This document shows positions 1 through 8,789 of a DNA stretch of 64,000 bases, one piece after another (the first letter of the stretch is position 1; every line of letters begins with the position of its first letter). The position numbers and the translations under genes were made by a program. Source of the DNA: Deltaproteobacteria bacterium (GTDB lineage Bacteria; Desulfobacterota; Syntrophia; Syntrophales; JACQWR01); the NCBI GenBank assembly GCA_026388415.1, contig JAPLJV010000012.1:34150-98149 (forward strand), written 5' to 3'. Below the pieces are notes generated by a model. The model saw only the letters and a list, made by a program, of their open reading frames with translations. It made no database searches and was not told the DNA's origin.

Positions 1-2
1 CG

Positions 3-1964
3 GCCACGCCCATAAACAACCGCCTCCTTGACCTCCAGCACATGATCGAACTATTTACCCGCCTCAAACCCGATTTTTTTAAATCTACCCTGGGAATCCA
101 CTCCCTCGCCGGCCACTTCCGCAAGATGGAAAAAGATCTGGAACAGATCGTTTTTGGGCAAGCGGCAGAGAATGACGGCATGGAAACCAATGCCGTGGAA
201 GCGGAGAGGGTTCTGCTGAACGACAATCTATTCCGAGCGCTCGTTGTGCAACGCAGCCGTGCCTACGTGAAGGCCAGCCAGCTCCAGCAAGGCGGCTATG
301 CAGCCCTATTCCCCCGGCGGGGAGATCCCCAGGTTGCTCACTACTCCATCAAGAAGACGTACGGCCGGCTCCTGTCCATGCTGGAAGAGGCTTTCTCCAG
401 GGAGAAACCTCTGTTTTCACTGGCGATGTACTATCCCCTGGCCTATTACAAAGGCCCCGACACCACGATTGATCCCCTGAAGGCAGGGCGGCAGCGGGAA
501 GTGGTGGGACTGATCAGGACTCTGTTCCTCAAGCGCTTTGAGAGTTCCGTCTATGCTTTCAATCTATCATGCAACGCCCTGCTGGTTAAGCTCCTGGCCT
601 TCGCCACGAAGAACAGCAAAACCTCCTCGGAATCCAACCGTCTGGACCGCTGGAAGGCCCAGCATGGGGATTCTATCCGTCATGTAAGCGAACAACGGAA
701 TGACTTCTTCGGAGGGGATCGGGAGGAACTGGGCGAAGATGAACTCGTCACCGAGGAGATGCTGGAGGACGTGGAAGAGCTCAACCGGGATGAATACCGC
801 GTGGAAGAGATCCTGACCGAGATTTTTCTCGACATGGATCAGCTCACCGAATTTATTAAAGAACTTGAGAAATTCAAGCCCTCTCACGATGACAAGCTCC
901 TCGCCCTGATTCGCCTGCTTAAAAACGATGCCGTCCTCAAGAAACATAAGGTCATGATCTTCACGGAGTATCTGTCCACGGCGCGCTATCTGAAGAAAGA
1001 GCTCCTGGAAGCCGGAATAGAGGGCATTGACGAGGTGGACAGCGCCACGTCGCGTGATCGGGGCGAGATCATTCGGCAATTCGCGCCCTATTACAATGAT
1101 GCCTCGTCTGCCACGCTAAAAGAGGAAAGCCTCACTGAATCCAGAGTTCTCATCGCCACGGATGTGCTTTCCGAAGGCCTGAACCTGCAGGATGCAACGC
1201 GCCTGATCAATTACGATATTCACTGGAACCCGGTCCGCCTCATGCAGCGCATCGGCCGTGTTGATCGGCGGCTGAACCCGGAGATCGAAGAAAAAATTCT
1301 GACCGACCACCCCGACCAGAAAATGATCCGGGGCGCCGTGGCGTACTGGAACTTCCTGCCGCCTGATGAACTGAATATCCTGCTGAGCCTGTACAGCAGG
1401 GTCACCCACAAGACATTGCGGATATCCAAGACCTTCGGCATCGAAGGCAAGAAGCTTCTAACCCCGGAAGACGATTACGATGCCCTGAAGGATTTCAATC
1501 ATGCCTATGAAGGAACGACATCCATTCTCGAGGGTATGCACCTCGAATACCAGCAACTCCTGAAGGACTACCCCGATCTCGCGGCGCGCCTGGCGCTTCT
1601 GCCCGGCCGGGTCTTCAGCGGCAAGGCCCACCCCCAAACCGATGCCAGAGCGGTCTTTTTCTGCTGGGCGCTTCCCGCCCTGAGCAAGAAACCGGATGGA
1701 TCGGAGACCTGGAGCGAAGAAAACGGCACAACGGGCTGGTACCTCTACGATCTCATCGGAGAGCGCATCATTTCGGAGCCGGCGGACATCATTGGCCTGA
1801 TCCGCAGCAAGCCGGAAACACCGCGTAAGCGGGCAATACCGGACAAAACTCTCGCTGAAATAAGAACATCCGTGGAAAAGCACATCAAGAATACCTACTT
1901 CAAGCGGGTGCAGGCCCCTATCGGCGTGAAGGCCATCCTCAAGGCCTGGATGGAGCTGGGATGA
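3..1964 (+). CDS. SNF2-type DNA helicase, C-terminal part (5' end outside window)
   Basis: Superfamily 2 helicase/translocase of a restriction or defence locus. The frame is open to the window edge and reads ATPINNRLLDLQH before the first ATG at 42. This matches motif III of SNF2 enzymes, so RecA domain 1 with Walker A and DEAH box lies upstream of the window. Counting from the ATG at 42, the second RecA domain shows VMIFTEYL (about 303-312), motif V ATDVLSEGLNLQDA (about 372) and motif VI QRIGRVDRR with its arginine fingers (about 401). A long helical insert separates motif III from the second RecA domain. The next genes are a methyltransferase/specificity protein and an ATPase, so it most likely drives ATP-dependent translocation in a restriction system. 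DrmD of class 1 DISARM is an alternative that the missing upstream genes would decide. No nuclease domain is visible in this part. Confidence 0.85.
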   Translation, partial: ATPINNRLLDLQHMIELFTRLKPDFFKSTLGIHSLAGHFRKMEKDLEQIVFGQAAENDGMETNAVEAERVLLNDNLFRALVVQRSRAYVKASQLQQGGYAALFPRRGDPQVAHYSIKKTYGRLLSMLEEAFSREKPLFSLAMYYPLAYYKGPDTTIDPLKAGRQREVVGLIRTLFLKRFESSVYAFNLSCNALLVKLLAFATKNSKTSSESNRLDRWKAQHGDSIRHVSEQRNDFFGGDREELGEDELVTEEMLEDVEELNRDEYRVEEILTEIFLDMDQLTEFIKELEKFKPSHDDKLLALIRLLKNDAVLKKHKVMIFTEYLSTARYLKKELLEAGIEGIDEVDSATSRDRGEIIRQFAPYYNDASSATLKEESLTESRVLIATDVLSEGLNLQDATRLINYDIHWNPVRLMQRIGRVDRRLNPEIEEKILTDHPDQKMIRGAVAYWNFLPPDELNILLSLYSRVTHKTLRISKTFGIEGKKLLTPEDDYDALKDFNHAYEGTTSILEGMHLEYQQLLKDYPDLAARLALLPGRVFSGKAHPQTDARAVFFCWALPALSKKPDGSETWSEENGTTGWYLYDLIGERIISEPADIIGLIRSKPETPRKRAIPDKTLAEIRTSVEKHIKNTYFKRVQAPIGVKAILKAWMELG

Positions 1965-1989
1965 AGTATTGCGAACCTTGGCCTGACAG

Positions 1990-2154
1990 ATGATAAAGAA
2001 AACTAATTTTGATCAATACTTGGAGGAGAAGCTCCAGGACGAGGACTTCAACGATCGCTTTCGGAAGGCAGATAAAAATTGGGATAAGATTCTGAAGGTG
2101 AAGTCTTCCCCTGAAAAGGATATTCAGGAACCCGGAGGCATTGATGACCCCTGA
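1990..2154 (+). CDS. small hypothetical protein, 54 aa, between helicase and methyltransferase
   Basis: A short ORF starting ATG ATA AAG and ending TGA. Its stop overlaps the methyltransferase start by 11 nt, as expected for coupled translation. The product begins MIKKTNFDQYLEEKLQDEDF and is acidic/basic-rich and probably helical. The NFDQYLEEKLQDEDF stretch resembles the N-terminal helix of many small XRE/HigA-type antitoxins, but no helix-turn-helix follows, so that is only a resemblance. No convincing Shine-Dalgarno sequence precedes it. It fills almost all of the gap between two genes that are otherwise close together. Function is unknown. It could be a small subunit or regulator of the restriction locus, or a chance ORF. 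Confidence 0.45.
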   Translation: MIKKTNFDQYLEEKLQDEDFNDRFRKADKNWDKILKVKSSPEKDIQEPGGIDDP

Positions 2155-5100
2155 CCCTCTCGACCGCATCCGTTCCATCCGTGACATTCCCGCCCTGATC
2201 GCATATCTCCGCGACGAACTGGACTGGCCCATCGAAGCGGACGATTTTGATAAGTTTACTTTCGACTATGAGCCTGAAGAACTGGGTATTGATGCTTCAA
2301 CCGCCACGCAAATCGAAGAGATCAAGCAACTGCGCCCCCTCGTTTCAAACCAGCCCTGGGGTATTTTCTTTATCCGCTTTGAACCAAAACGCCTGCCGGT
2401 CGTTGTCCTCCGCCGGATACTGAGCCAACTGGTTGTCCGGAAGCGCGCCTCGGCAAGTAAATCAGATCTGGCCACCTGGAACCTCCATGACCTTCTCTTC
2501 ATTTCCAATTACGGGGAAGACGACCAGCGCCAGATCACCTTTGCCCATTTCACTCAGGATGCCACCTCCGGCGATCTGCCTACCCTGAAGGTGCTCGGCT
2601 GGGACGATGCCGCCACGGCCCTCCACATTAGCAACGTTCACCACGAACTGAAGGAAAAGCTCCACTGGCCGGAGAATGAAAAGGACCTGGACAGCTGGCG
2701 GGAGAGATGGTCATCCGCCTTTACCCTGCGTCATCGGCAGGTCATCACGACGTCGAAAGATTTGGCCATCCGTCTTGCCGACCTGGCCCGCCGCATCCGC
2801 CGCCGCGCCGGTCAGGTGCTGGCCGTGGAAACGGAACGCGGCCCGCTGCGCAAGCTGCACAAAGCCTTCCGCGCTGCCCTGATTCATGACCTTTCGGAAG
2901 ACGACTTTGCCGACATGTACGCCCAGACCATCGCCTACGGCCTGCTGGCGGCCCGCGTCTCCCGCCCGATGGGTATCATCGCGGAAAACGTGACCGACAT
3001 GGTCCCGGTGACCAATCCTTTTCTTCGGGAGATGCTGGGGACATTTCTCACCATCGGCGGCCGGAAGGGCAAGATGGATTTCGACGAGTTGGGCATTCAG
3101 GACGTCGTTGATCTCCTCAACAGCCCGGACACCCATATGGAGGCGATCCTCCGCGACTTCGGCAATCGCACCCGACAGGAGGACCCCGTCATTCACTTTT
3201 ACGAGCTCTTCCTGGCCGAATACGACAAGAAAATGAAAGTTAAGCGGGGCGTCTTCTACACCCCGCAACCCGTGGTCTCCTATATCGTCCGCAGTGTCCA
3301 CGAACTCCTGCAAACTGAATTCGGTCTCGCCGACGGCCTGGCCGACACGACTACCTGGGGCGAGATGGCAAAAAGAAACCCTGCCATCAAAATCCCGGAG
3401 GGCGTATCCGAGGAGGAACCTTTTGTTCAGATCCTTGATGTTGCCACCGGCACGGCCACCTTTCTCGTGGAAGTGATTGATATCATCCACAAAACAATGA
3501 CGGCCAAATGGGAAAGGGAGAAACGTCTGGAGCTGGAATTCGATCGGCTCTGGAATGAGTATGTGCCGAAACATCTCCTCCCCCGGCTCTACGGCTACGA
3601 ACTGATGATGGCTCCCTACGCCATTGCCCACATGAAGATCGGCCTGAAACTCTTTGAAACGGGCTACCGTTTCGGCTCCAACGAACGTGCCCATGTCTAC
3701 CTGACCAATGCCCTCGAACCGCCGTCAATACTGGCTGAGCAGGCTGCCGCGAACTTGTTCGAGGCGCTTGGCCACGAGGCACAGGCCGTCAATGCAATCA
3801 AAAGCAACAAACGCTTCACCGTCATCATCGGCAATCCGCCGTATTCCAATTTATCAGCTAATCTAAGCCCTGAATTACGTGTTCCTGTTGAAAAATACAA
3901 GTTTATTGATGAGGAACGTATTAGAGAACGTGGTGCATTGTCTCTTGAGAAAAACATTAACGACGACTACGTGAAATTTGTCCGCTATGCACAATTAGCT
4001 GTTCAGCAGATGGGAATTTATGGCCTCGTTACAAACAATGGATTTATGGCTAACCCAACATTGCGGGGCATGCGTTACAGCTTGATCAACTCGTTCCCAA
4101 AGTTCTATATTTTGAATCTTCTCGGATATGCAGGCACAAGTACACGTAGAATGAGCGAAACGCCTGATGTAAATATTTTCGATATAGCAAACGCCGGCGT
4201 TGCTATTCATTTAGGATGTCGCGGGCCAAAGGAGCACGCTTTTGTCGGGTATGCAGAGATGATAGGTTCAAGAGAAGCAAAATATAGATTTCTCTCTGAT
4301 CACACGGTACAATCAACACCATTTGTCTCTGTTAACCCCGAGCTACCTTTCTTTTTGATGGAACCAACAGATACAATAACAAAGAAAGAGTACGAAACTG
4401 GCATGCCTCTTCTCCAACTTTTTAAAGTTAACAGCACAGGCATAAGAACGCTTAGAGATGATTTTGTAGTAGACTTTGAGGAAAAACCAATTCTTGACCG
4501 AGTATCGAGATTTAGAGACTCTAATGCATCGGATAAGGATTTATGCGGCGAACTAGGGCTTGAAATGCCCGGATGGTGGAACATCGCGAAATCACGGCAA
4601 AGTATTCGCCGGGAAAGTGGCCCAAAGCAATTTATTCGGCTCTTCAACTATCGCCCTTTTGACGTTCGGCGGTTATTCTACCATGATTCTCTTGTTGGCT
4701 CTCCAAGGCGACCTATTATGCAGCATATGGAGCCAAGAAGTAAGAATTTAGCCCTTCATATATGCAGACAGCTTTCAAGCCCAACGTGGCAGCATGTCTT
4801 TATAACACGAGGGTTGACAGATGACTGCTACGTTTCAAACCGGACTAAAGAGCGCGGTTATACTCTCCCACTTTACTTGACTTCAGCAACCGGACAACTT
4901 GGATTAGGTGATATAGCGACGAATTTTAATCTAGAATTCTTTAAGAACAAACTGCCACATGAGTTTAGCGAAGCCTCAGAAAAGACAATCCTATATTATG
5001 TGTACTGCATTCTTTTCAGTCCATCTTACCGTTGCCGGTATTCCGATTTTCTTAAGAGAGACTTCCCCTGCCTGCCACTAACAAGCAGCATAGAACTGTT

Positions 5101-5572
5101 CAATTCGCTTGCAGAACTCGGCAGCGAGCTTGTCGCCCTCCACCTCGTCGAAGCCCCGGTGCAGACGGGCATTTCCATCCAGTATGATAAGATCGACGGC
5201 TGGACCTTTGCTTACACCACACCGCCACCTGTTTGCATCGCCTTCGCCGGCCCGGCGGAACCGGTGGTTGACAAGGTAGGCTGGTCCGACAGTACCGTCT
5301 GGATCAATGCCATCAAGCCGAAGAAGGGCGCAACTGACATAAAAGTCACCGGCACGGTCGGCTTCCGCGGCGTGCCGGAGGAGGTCTGGAACTTCCATAT
5401 CGGCGGCTACCAGGTCTGCCAAAAATGGCTCAAGGACCGGAAGGGAAGGACGCTCGGCGCCGACGATCTCGTCCATTACCATCGCATCGTCGTGGCCCTC
5501 CACGAAACGATCCGCCTCATGGCCGAGATCGACCGCGTCATCGACGCCCACGGCGGCTGGCCGATAAAATAA
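2144..5572 (+). CDS. type ISP-like N6-adenine DNA methyltransferase/specificity protein
   Basis: A large (1142 aa) modification enzyme expected to methylate adenine in host DNA and supply target recognition. The N-terminal 300 or so residues are a family-specific helical region. The SAM-binding motif I appears as LDVATGTATFL (about residue 429), and the catalytic motif IV as NPPY (about 564-567), the gamma-class N6-adenine signature. The C-terminal end, with GFRGVPEEVWNFHIGGYQ and then a KWLKDRKGR segment, resembles the type ISP (LlaBIII-like) C-terminal specificity domain. In classical ISP enzymes nuclease, helicase, methylase and specificity are one chain; here the helicase is separate. ATG at 2144 is chosen because GGAGG lies 5 nt upstream; a TTG at 2141 is also in frame. 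Codons from about 3840 to 5090 are clearly AT-richer than both ends, suggesting exchange of the recognition region. Confidence 0.85.
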   Translation: MTPDPLDRIRSIRDIPALIAYLRDELDWPIEADDFDKFTFDYEPEELGIDASTATQIEEIKQLRPLVSNQPWGIFFIRFEPKRLPVVVLRRILSQLVVRKRASASKSDLATWNLHDLLFISNYGEDDQRQITFAHFTQDATSGDLPTLKVLGWDDAATALHISNVHHELKEKLHWPENEKDLDSWRERWSSAFTLRHRQVITTSKDLAIRLADLARRIRRRAGQVLAVETERGPLRKLHKAFRAALIHDLSEDDFADMYAQTIAYGLLAARVSRPMGIIAENVTDMVPVTNPFLREMLGTFLTIGGRKGKMDFDELGIQDVVDLLNSPDTHMEAILRDFGNRTRQEDPVIHFYELFLAEYDKKMKVKRGVFYTPQPVVSYIVRSVHELLQTEFGLADGLADTTTWGEMAKRNPAIKIPEGVSEEEPFVQILDVATGTATFLVEVIDIIHKTMTAKWEREKRLELEFDRLWNEYVPKHLLPRLYGYELMMAPYAIAHMKIGLKLFETGYRFGSNERAHVYLTNALEPPSILAEQAAANLFEALGHEAQAVNAIKSNKRFTVIIGNPPYSNLSANLSPELRVPVEKYKFIDEERIRERGALSLEKNINDDYVKFVRYAQLAVQQMGIYGLVTNNGFMANPTLRGMRYSLINSFPKFYILNLLGYAGTSTRRMSETPDVNIFDIANAGVAIHLGCRGPKEHAFVGYAEMIGSREAKYRFLSDHTVQSTPFVSVNPELPFFLMEPTDTITKKEYETGMPLLQLFKVNSTGIRTLRDDFVVDFEEKPILDRVSRFRDSNASDKDLCGELGLEMPGWWNIAKSRQSIRRESGPKQFIRLFNYRPFDVRRLFYHDSLVGSPRRPIMQHMEPRSKNLALHICRQLSSPTWQHVFITRGLTDDCYVSNRTKERGYTLPLYLTSATGQLGLGDIATNFNLEFFKNKLPHEFSEASEKTILYYVYCILFSPSYRCRYSDFLKRDFPCLPLTSSIELFNSLAELGSELVALHLVEAPVQTGISIQYDKIDGWTFAYTTPPPVCIAFAGPAEPVVDKVGWSDSTVWINAIKPKKGATDIKVTGTVGFRGVPEEVWNFHIGGYQVCQKWLKDRKGRTLGADDLVHYHRIVVALHETIRLMAEIDRVIDAHGGWPIK

Positions 5573-5638
5573 CGCTGGAGTCTGACGGTGTTTTATAGGA
5601 AACTTGATTTAAACCACTTCAAATTGGGGATAGACTAA

Positions 5639-7393
5639 ATGATTACAAAACTGACTCTGCGCAATTTTAAGAGCATAAATGAACAATCATATGAATTTAC
5701 AAAATTTGATTTGCTGGTGGGAAGAAATAATTGTGGTAAAAGTACCATTCTGCAGGCCCTTGCCATATGGCAGTTTTGTCTCGATGAATTTCATCGATCC
5801 AATCGGAGCGGATCGAAAGGTATCCAGGTTATTTTACCCAACTTTACTGCATTACCATTACCGGAATTCAATTTATTATGGCGCAATCGCACGGATCGTG
5901 AATGGCCACCTGATGAAAAGGGTGTAAAACGTCAAAAATACATTCTTATTGAGATTCATGTGGATTGGCAGGGTATAGATGGAAAGTCAGATACATTTGG
6001 CGTTCAACTGAGATATAGCTCGCCCCAAACCATATATGCCATCCCCACAGAGGGTTGGGAAAAATTCAGGGATTTAGAAAAAAAGGGATCCCTACCAATT
6101 ATTGCATATGTCCCCCCATTCTCCGGTCTTGAACCTTCTGAGGAATGGCGCGACGATGGCCCCCTGAGGAAACAAGTGGGTAAAGCCCAGCCCGGCAGCG
6201 TCCTTCGCAATCTTCTCTTACGTGTGGCACAAAAGGATGTGGCTGATCCTTCAACGCCCACAAAAAAAACTTACAAAGCGCCACCCGACTGGAATGAAAT
6301 CAAAGAAATGATTTTAAAATGGTTTTCCGTTAAATTGAGAGAACCAAAGTATATACGTGGAGTTGATACGCAGATCACTTGTGAGTACATTCAAAATGAT
6401 AAAGCTTATGACTTGATAGCAGGCGGCAGCGGTTTTCATCAGACCCTGACCCTGCTGGCATTTCTCTACGGATATTGTCCAACTACAATACTTCTTGATG
6501 AACCGGATGCACATCTGCATGTAAATCTACAGAGAGAAATTCTCGATTATTTCAAACGCAAATCGAATGAACGAAACGTGCAGTTCCTGATTGGTACGCA
6601 TGCTGAGGAATTTGTCCGAGGTGTTGATGTCAGCCAGTTAATCTCCATGCTTGGTCAGATCCCCAAACGGGTGGAATCCACCCCTCAAGTTCTTCAAGCG
6701 ATGGCTGAAGTGTCCAATGCCGAATTAGCTCAATTATGGTCTTCTCCAGTTATCCTATACGTTGAGGGAGAAAGTGATGAACGCATCTTACGTGGATGGG
6801 CAAAAACATGCGGAGCGGAAGAGGCCTTTGATAAGGTTTGCTTTAGATCAATGGGTGGCGGCAGCAAAAGCCAAATGAAAGACAATGCGGACAGGCATTT
6901 TAATGCTTTAAGACAAATTATCCCCAAGGTGCAGCGTATAATGCTGTTTGATTATGACGACAGCGAAAGCGCATTTCACCCAGATACTGATAACCTTGCA
7001 TTATACGAATGGAAACGTAAGAATATTGAGAATTATTTACTGGTACCCGATGCATGGATACGAGCAACGGCCAAACAACTTGGCATTGAAAATGATGATC
7101 TCTTTGTCCAACCTTTCATAGATCGAATACGTGATTTTTTTAGTAGTGAAAACCTAACCCTGCCTGAAGGTAAAAGTTGGGGAAATCTCAAGGCGAATAT
7201 TTTTATGGTTGTAGATGGGAAAAAAATACTATTTGAAAACAAAGACGCTCTCTTTCAGCAACTGCGCAAAGAAAATCCATCAGTAGAATTAATCAGAGAA
7301 GCCGTAGCAACAAACATGAACTTTAATGAAATTCATGAGGACGTCAAAGTTTTTTTTGAAAGGCTTAAAAAAGTGGTCGAAGAAATTTCATAG
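5639..7393 (+). CDS. AAA15-type ATPase fused to a TOPRIM nuclease-like domain (OLD/GajA/PARIS-like)
   Basis: A 584-aa candidate anti-phage effector. The N-terminal ATPase domain has Walker A GRNNCGKST (about 28-36), an ABC-signature-like AGGSGFHQT (about 260) and Walker B ILLDEPDAHLH (about 284-294). A TOPRIM-like domain follows, with VEGESDE (about 375) carrying the metal-binding glutamate and a DYDD cluster (about 438). The later segment WKRKNIENYLL resembles DUF4435 proteins. Known relatives are OLD nucleases, GajA of Gabija (about the same length) and the AriA/AriB pair of PARIS, some of which occur fused. No UvrD-like GajB helicase is adjacent, which argues against Gabija. PARIS is known to respond to phage anti-restriction proteins, which would fit a position beside a restriction system, but that is inference. 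The gene is AT-rich compared with mutM and kamA. Confidence 0.75.
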   Translation: MITKLTLRNFKSINEQSYEFTKFDLLVGRNNCGKSTILQALAIWQFCLDEFHRSNRSGSKGIQVILPNFTALPLPEFNLLWRNRTDREWPPDEKGVKRQKYILIEIHVDWQGIDGKSDTFGVQLRYSSPQTIYAIPTEGWEKFRDLEKKGSLPIIAYVPPFSGLEPSEEWRDDGPLRKQVGKAQPGSVLRNLLLRVAQKDVADPSTPTKKTYKAPPDWNEIKEMILKWFSVKLREPKYIRGVDTQITCEYIQNDKAYDLIAGGSGFHQTLTLLAFLYGYCPTTILLDEPDAHLHVNLQREILDYFKRKSNERNVQFLIGTHAEEFVRGVDVSQLISMLGQIPKRVESTPQVLQAMAEVSNAELAQLWSSPVILYVEGESDERILRGWAKTCGAEEAFDKVCFRSMGGGSKSQMKDNADRHFNALRQIIPKVQRIMLFDYDDSESAFHPDTDNLALYEWKRKNIENYLLVPDAWIRATAKQLGIENDDLFVQPFIDRIRDFFSSENLTLPEGKSWGNLKANIFMVVDGKKILFENKDALFQQLRKENPSVELIREAVATNMNFNEIHEDVKVFFERLKKVVEEIS

Positions 7394-7399
7394 ACATAA

Positions 7400-7447
7400 G
7401 GTTTCCGGGTGTGCCGGAGGAGGTCTGGAACTTCCACATTGGCGGCA
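7400..7447 (+). pseudogene. frameshifted duplicate of a piece of the methyltransferase 3' end
   Basis: This stretch nearly repeats 5360-5407 of the methyltransferase gene, the codons for GFRGVPEEVWNFHIGG. One base is missing after GGTTTCCG, so the copy is out of frame, and a few third positions differ. Similarity stops at GGCGGC. It begins a few bases after the ATPase stop codon. The simplest reading is a relic of a second methyltransferase copy, or of the recombination that brought the ATPase gene in. Confidence 0.75.
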
Positions 7448-7733
7448 CCAAACATTTTTTTCAAGTAATAGACAATGGATTCGGTGGCTGCAATATCGCC
7501 GCCAAGTGTGTGAAGAATTAAGTCGAGGCTCAGATAAAACTTTGTTCCAAGTTGGCATATTCTCCGCCTATTTAAAGCCGAAGGGGGGGTTGGTTGGGTG
7601 GTATAGGGAAAAAATTTTTGTATGTCAATGCAAAACTGGATTTTGTTCAGGTCAAAATGTCTACGCCATCAGGGACGGATGCCTATCTGGCCCTCTTAAT
7701 TTCATCGGGAAGCTTAAAAAGCTGAACTGTTTC
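7448..7733. other. gene-poor decayed stretch between the defence island and mutM
   Basis: No intact gene is seen. One plus-strand frame is open for 49 codons from 7576 to a stop at 7723-7725 and ends with MSTPSGTDAYLALLISSG. This reads like the C-terminus of a real but unrecognised protein. No start codon with a ribosome-binding site was found for it. With the methyltransferase relic just upstream, the segment looks like the eroded edge of the island. Confidence 0.4.
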
Positions 7734-8528
7734 CTACTTCTGACAGCCCGGACAAAAAAAGGTGCCCCTCCCTCCCAACTTGAGCCGCGTTACGGTACCC
7801 CCACAATGTGAACAAGGCTCCCCGGCCCGCCCATAAACCTGCAGGTGGTGCTGGTATTCCCCCTGCTGTCCAAAGAGGTCGCGCCAATCCGAGACGCTTG
7901 TGCCGCGGCAGACTATGGCCTTCCGCAAAATCGCCTTGGCCGTCTTGGCCAGCTTCTGCCATTCCGCGAGCGACAAATCGCTGGTGGGTCGCCAGGGATT
8001 GATGGAGGCGCGGTGGAGGATCTCACAGGCATAAATATTGCCGATCCCGGCAACGGCGCGCTGATCCAGGAGAAATGATTTAATAGGCAGTCTTTTACTG
8101 CGCACACTTGACCACAAAAGGCGGGGCGAGAATTTCTCCAGGGGATCAAAGGGCGCCCGCGTAGGAGGAGTATCGTCCGTCAAGGCCAGCGTGGCAAAGC
8201 GACGCGGATCAATCAAGGCCAACCGGCCGTGGCTGAAGGTCATTACGAAGCGGGTATGGGGCAGTTCGGGGGGTGGCTGGTCCGCCGACTGATTCGGCAG
8301 CCACAGCAGCCGGCCCGTCATGCGCAGATGCAACCGGAGCGCCTTTCCGTCGCCCAGAGGCAGATTGAGACCTTTGCCGGTGCGATAGGGCGCGGCCATA
8401 GTTCGGCCGGCCAATTTTCCCAACCGGCCCAACTTGGAGTCAAGTATGCGTGCTGACAGGATTATCTCCCCGGATACAACCTCTTGCAGTTGTCTGCATA
8501 ACGTCTCAACTTCGGGCAGCTCAGGCAC
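7734..8528 (-). CDS. mutM: formamidopyrimidine-DNA glycosylase (MutM/Fpg)
   Basis: Base-excision repair bifunctional glycosylase/AP lyase that removes 8-oxoguanine and formamidopyrimidines. The start is the GTG at 8528: it yields the obligatory PELPEVET N-terminus, so that Pro2 is the nucleophile and Glu3 the general acid, and AGGAGG sits 7 nt upstream. An ATG further upstream would bury Pro2 and is rejected. The TGKG segment near residue 60 carries the conserved lysine. A C-terminal zinc finger has CSHC and CPGC pairs (about 238-263). At 264 aa it is family-typical. It is convergent with the defence island, its stop lying just past the decayed stretch. Identification is secure; specificity for 8-oxoG over related lesions is inferred from the family. 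Confidence 0.96.
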   Translation of the reverse strand: MPELPEVETLCRQLQEVVSGEIILSARILDSKLGRLGKLAGRTMAAPYRTGKGLNLPLGDGKALRLHLRMTGRLLWLPNQSADQPPPELPHTRFVMTFSHGRLALIDPRRFATLALTDDTPPTRAPFDPLEKFSPRLLWSSVRSKRLPIKSFLLDQRAVAGIGNIYACEILHRASINPWRPTSDLSLAEWQKLAKTAKAILRKAIVCRGTSVSDWRDLFGQQGEYQHHLQVYGRAGEPCSHCGGTVTRLKLGGRGTFFCPGCQK

Positions 8529-8619
8529 CTGTTTTCCTCCTATTTTGCTCTTTTGACCTCCTTTCATTTTCCCCCGGTTCATGTCAAGAAATTTTCTTTA
8601 AAAAAATGCAAAATATATA

Positions 8620-8648
8620 TTGACACGCCGATTCAATGAGAGTAGAGC
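8620..8648 (+). promoter_or_regulatory. possible sigma70 promoter for the kamA operon
   Basis: TTGACA at 8620-8625 is a perfect -35 box. With a 17-nt spacer the -10 would be TAGAGC at 8643-8648, which matches TATAAT poorly. It lies 142 nt before the kamA start. The weak -10 keeps confidence low. Confidence 0.3.
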
Positions 8649-8789
8649 GACGCAAAGAAAACGATGAGTTATGAACGGTAGCCGGTGCTCTATTTCAAGT
8701 CCGTTCATAAGAAAAAAGCGGCATCGTGTAGGGGTGGTTTAACAAGAGGAGGTAGAATTTTACAATAACATGGTAAAGGAGGTAAAATA

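Noticed and set aside
5639..7393. Complete Gabija system
   Set aside because: The protein resembles GajA in length and domains, but no UvrD-like GajB gene follows; the next gene is a decayed stretch and then mutM on the other strand.
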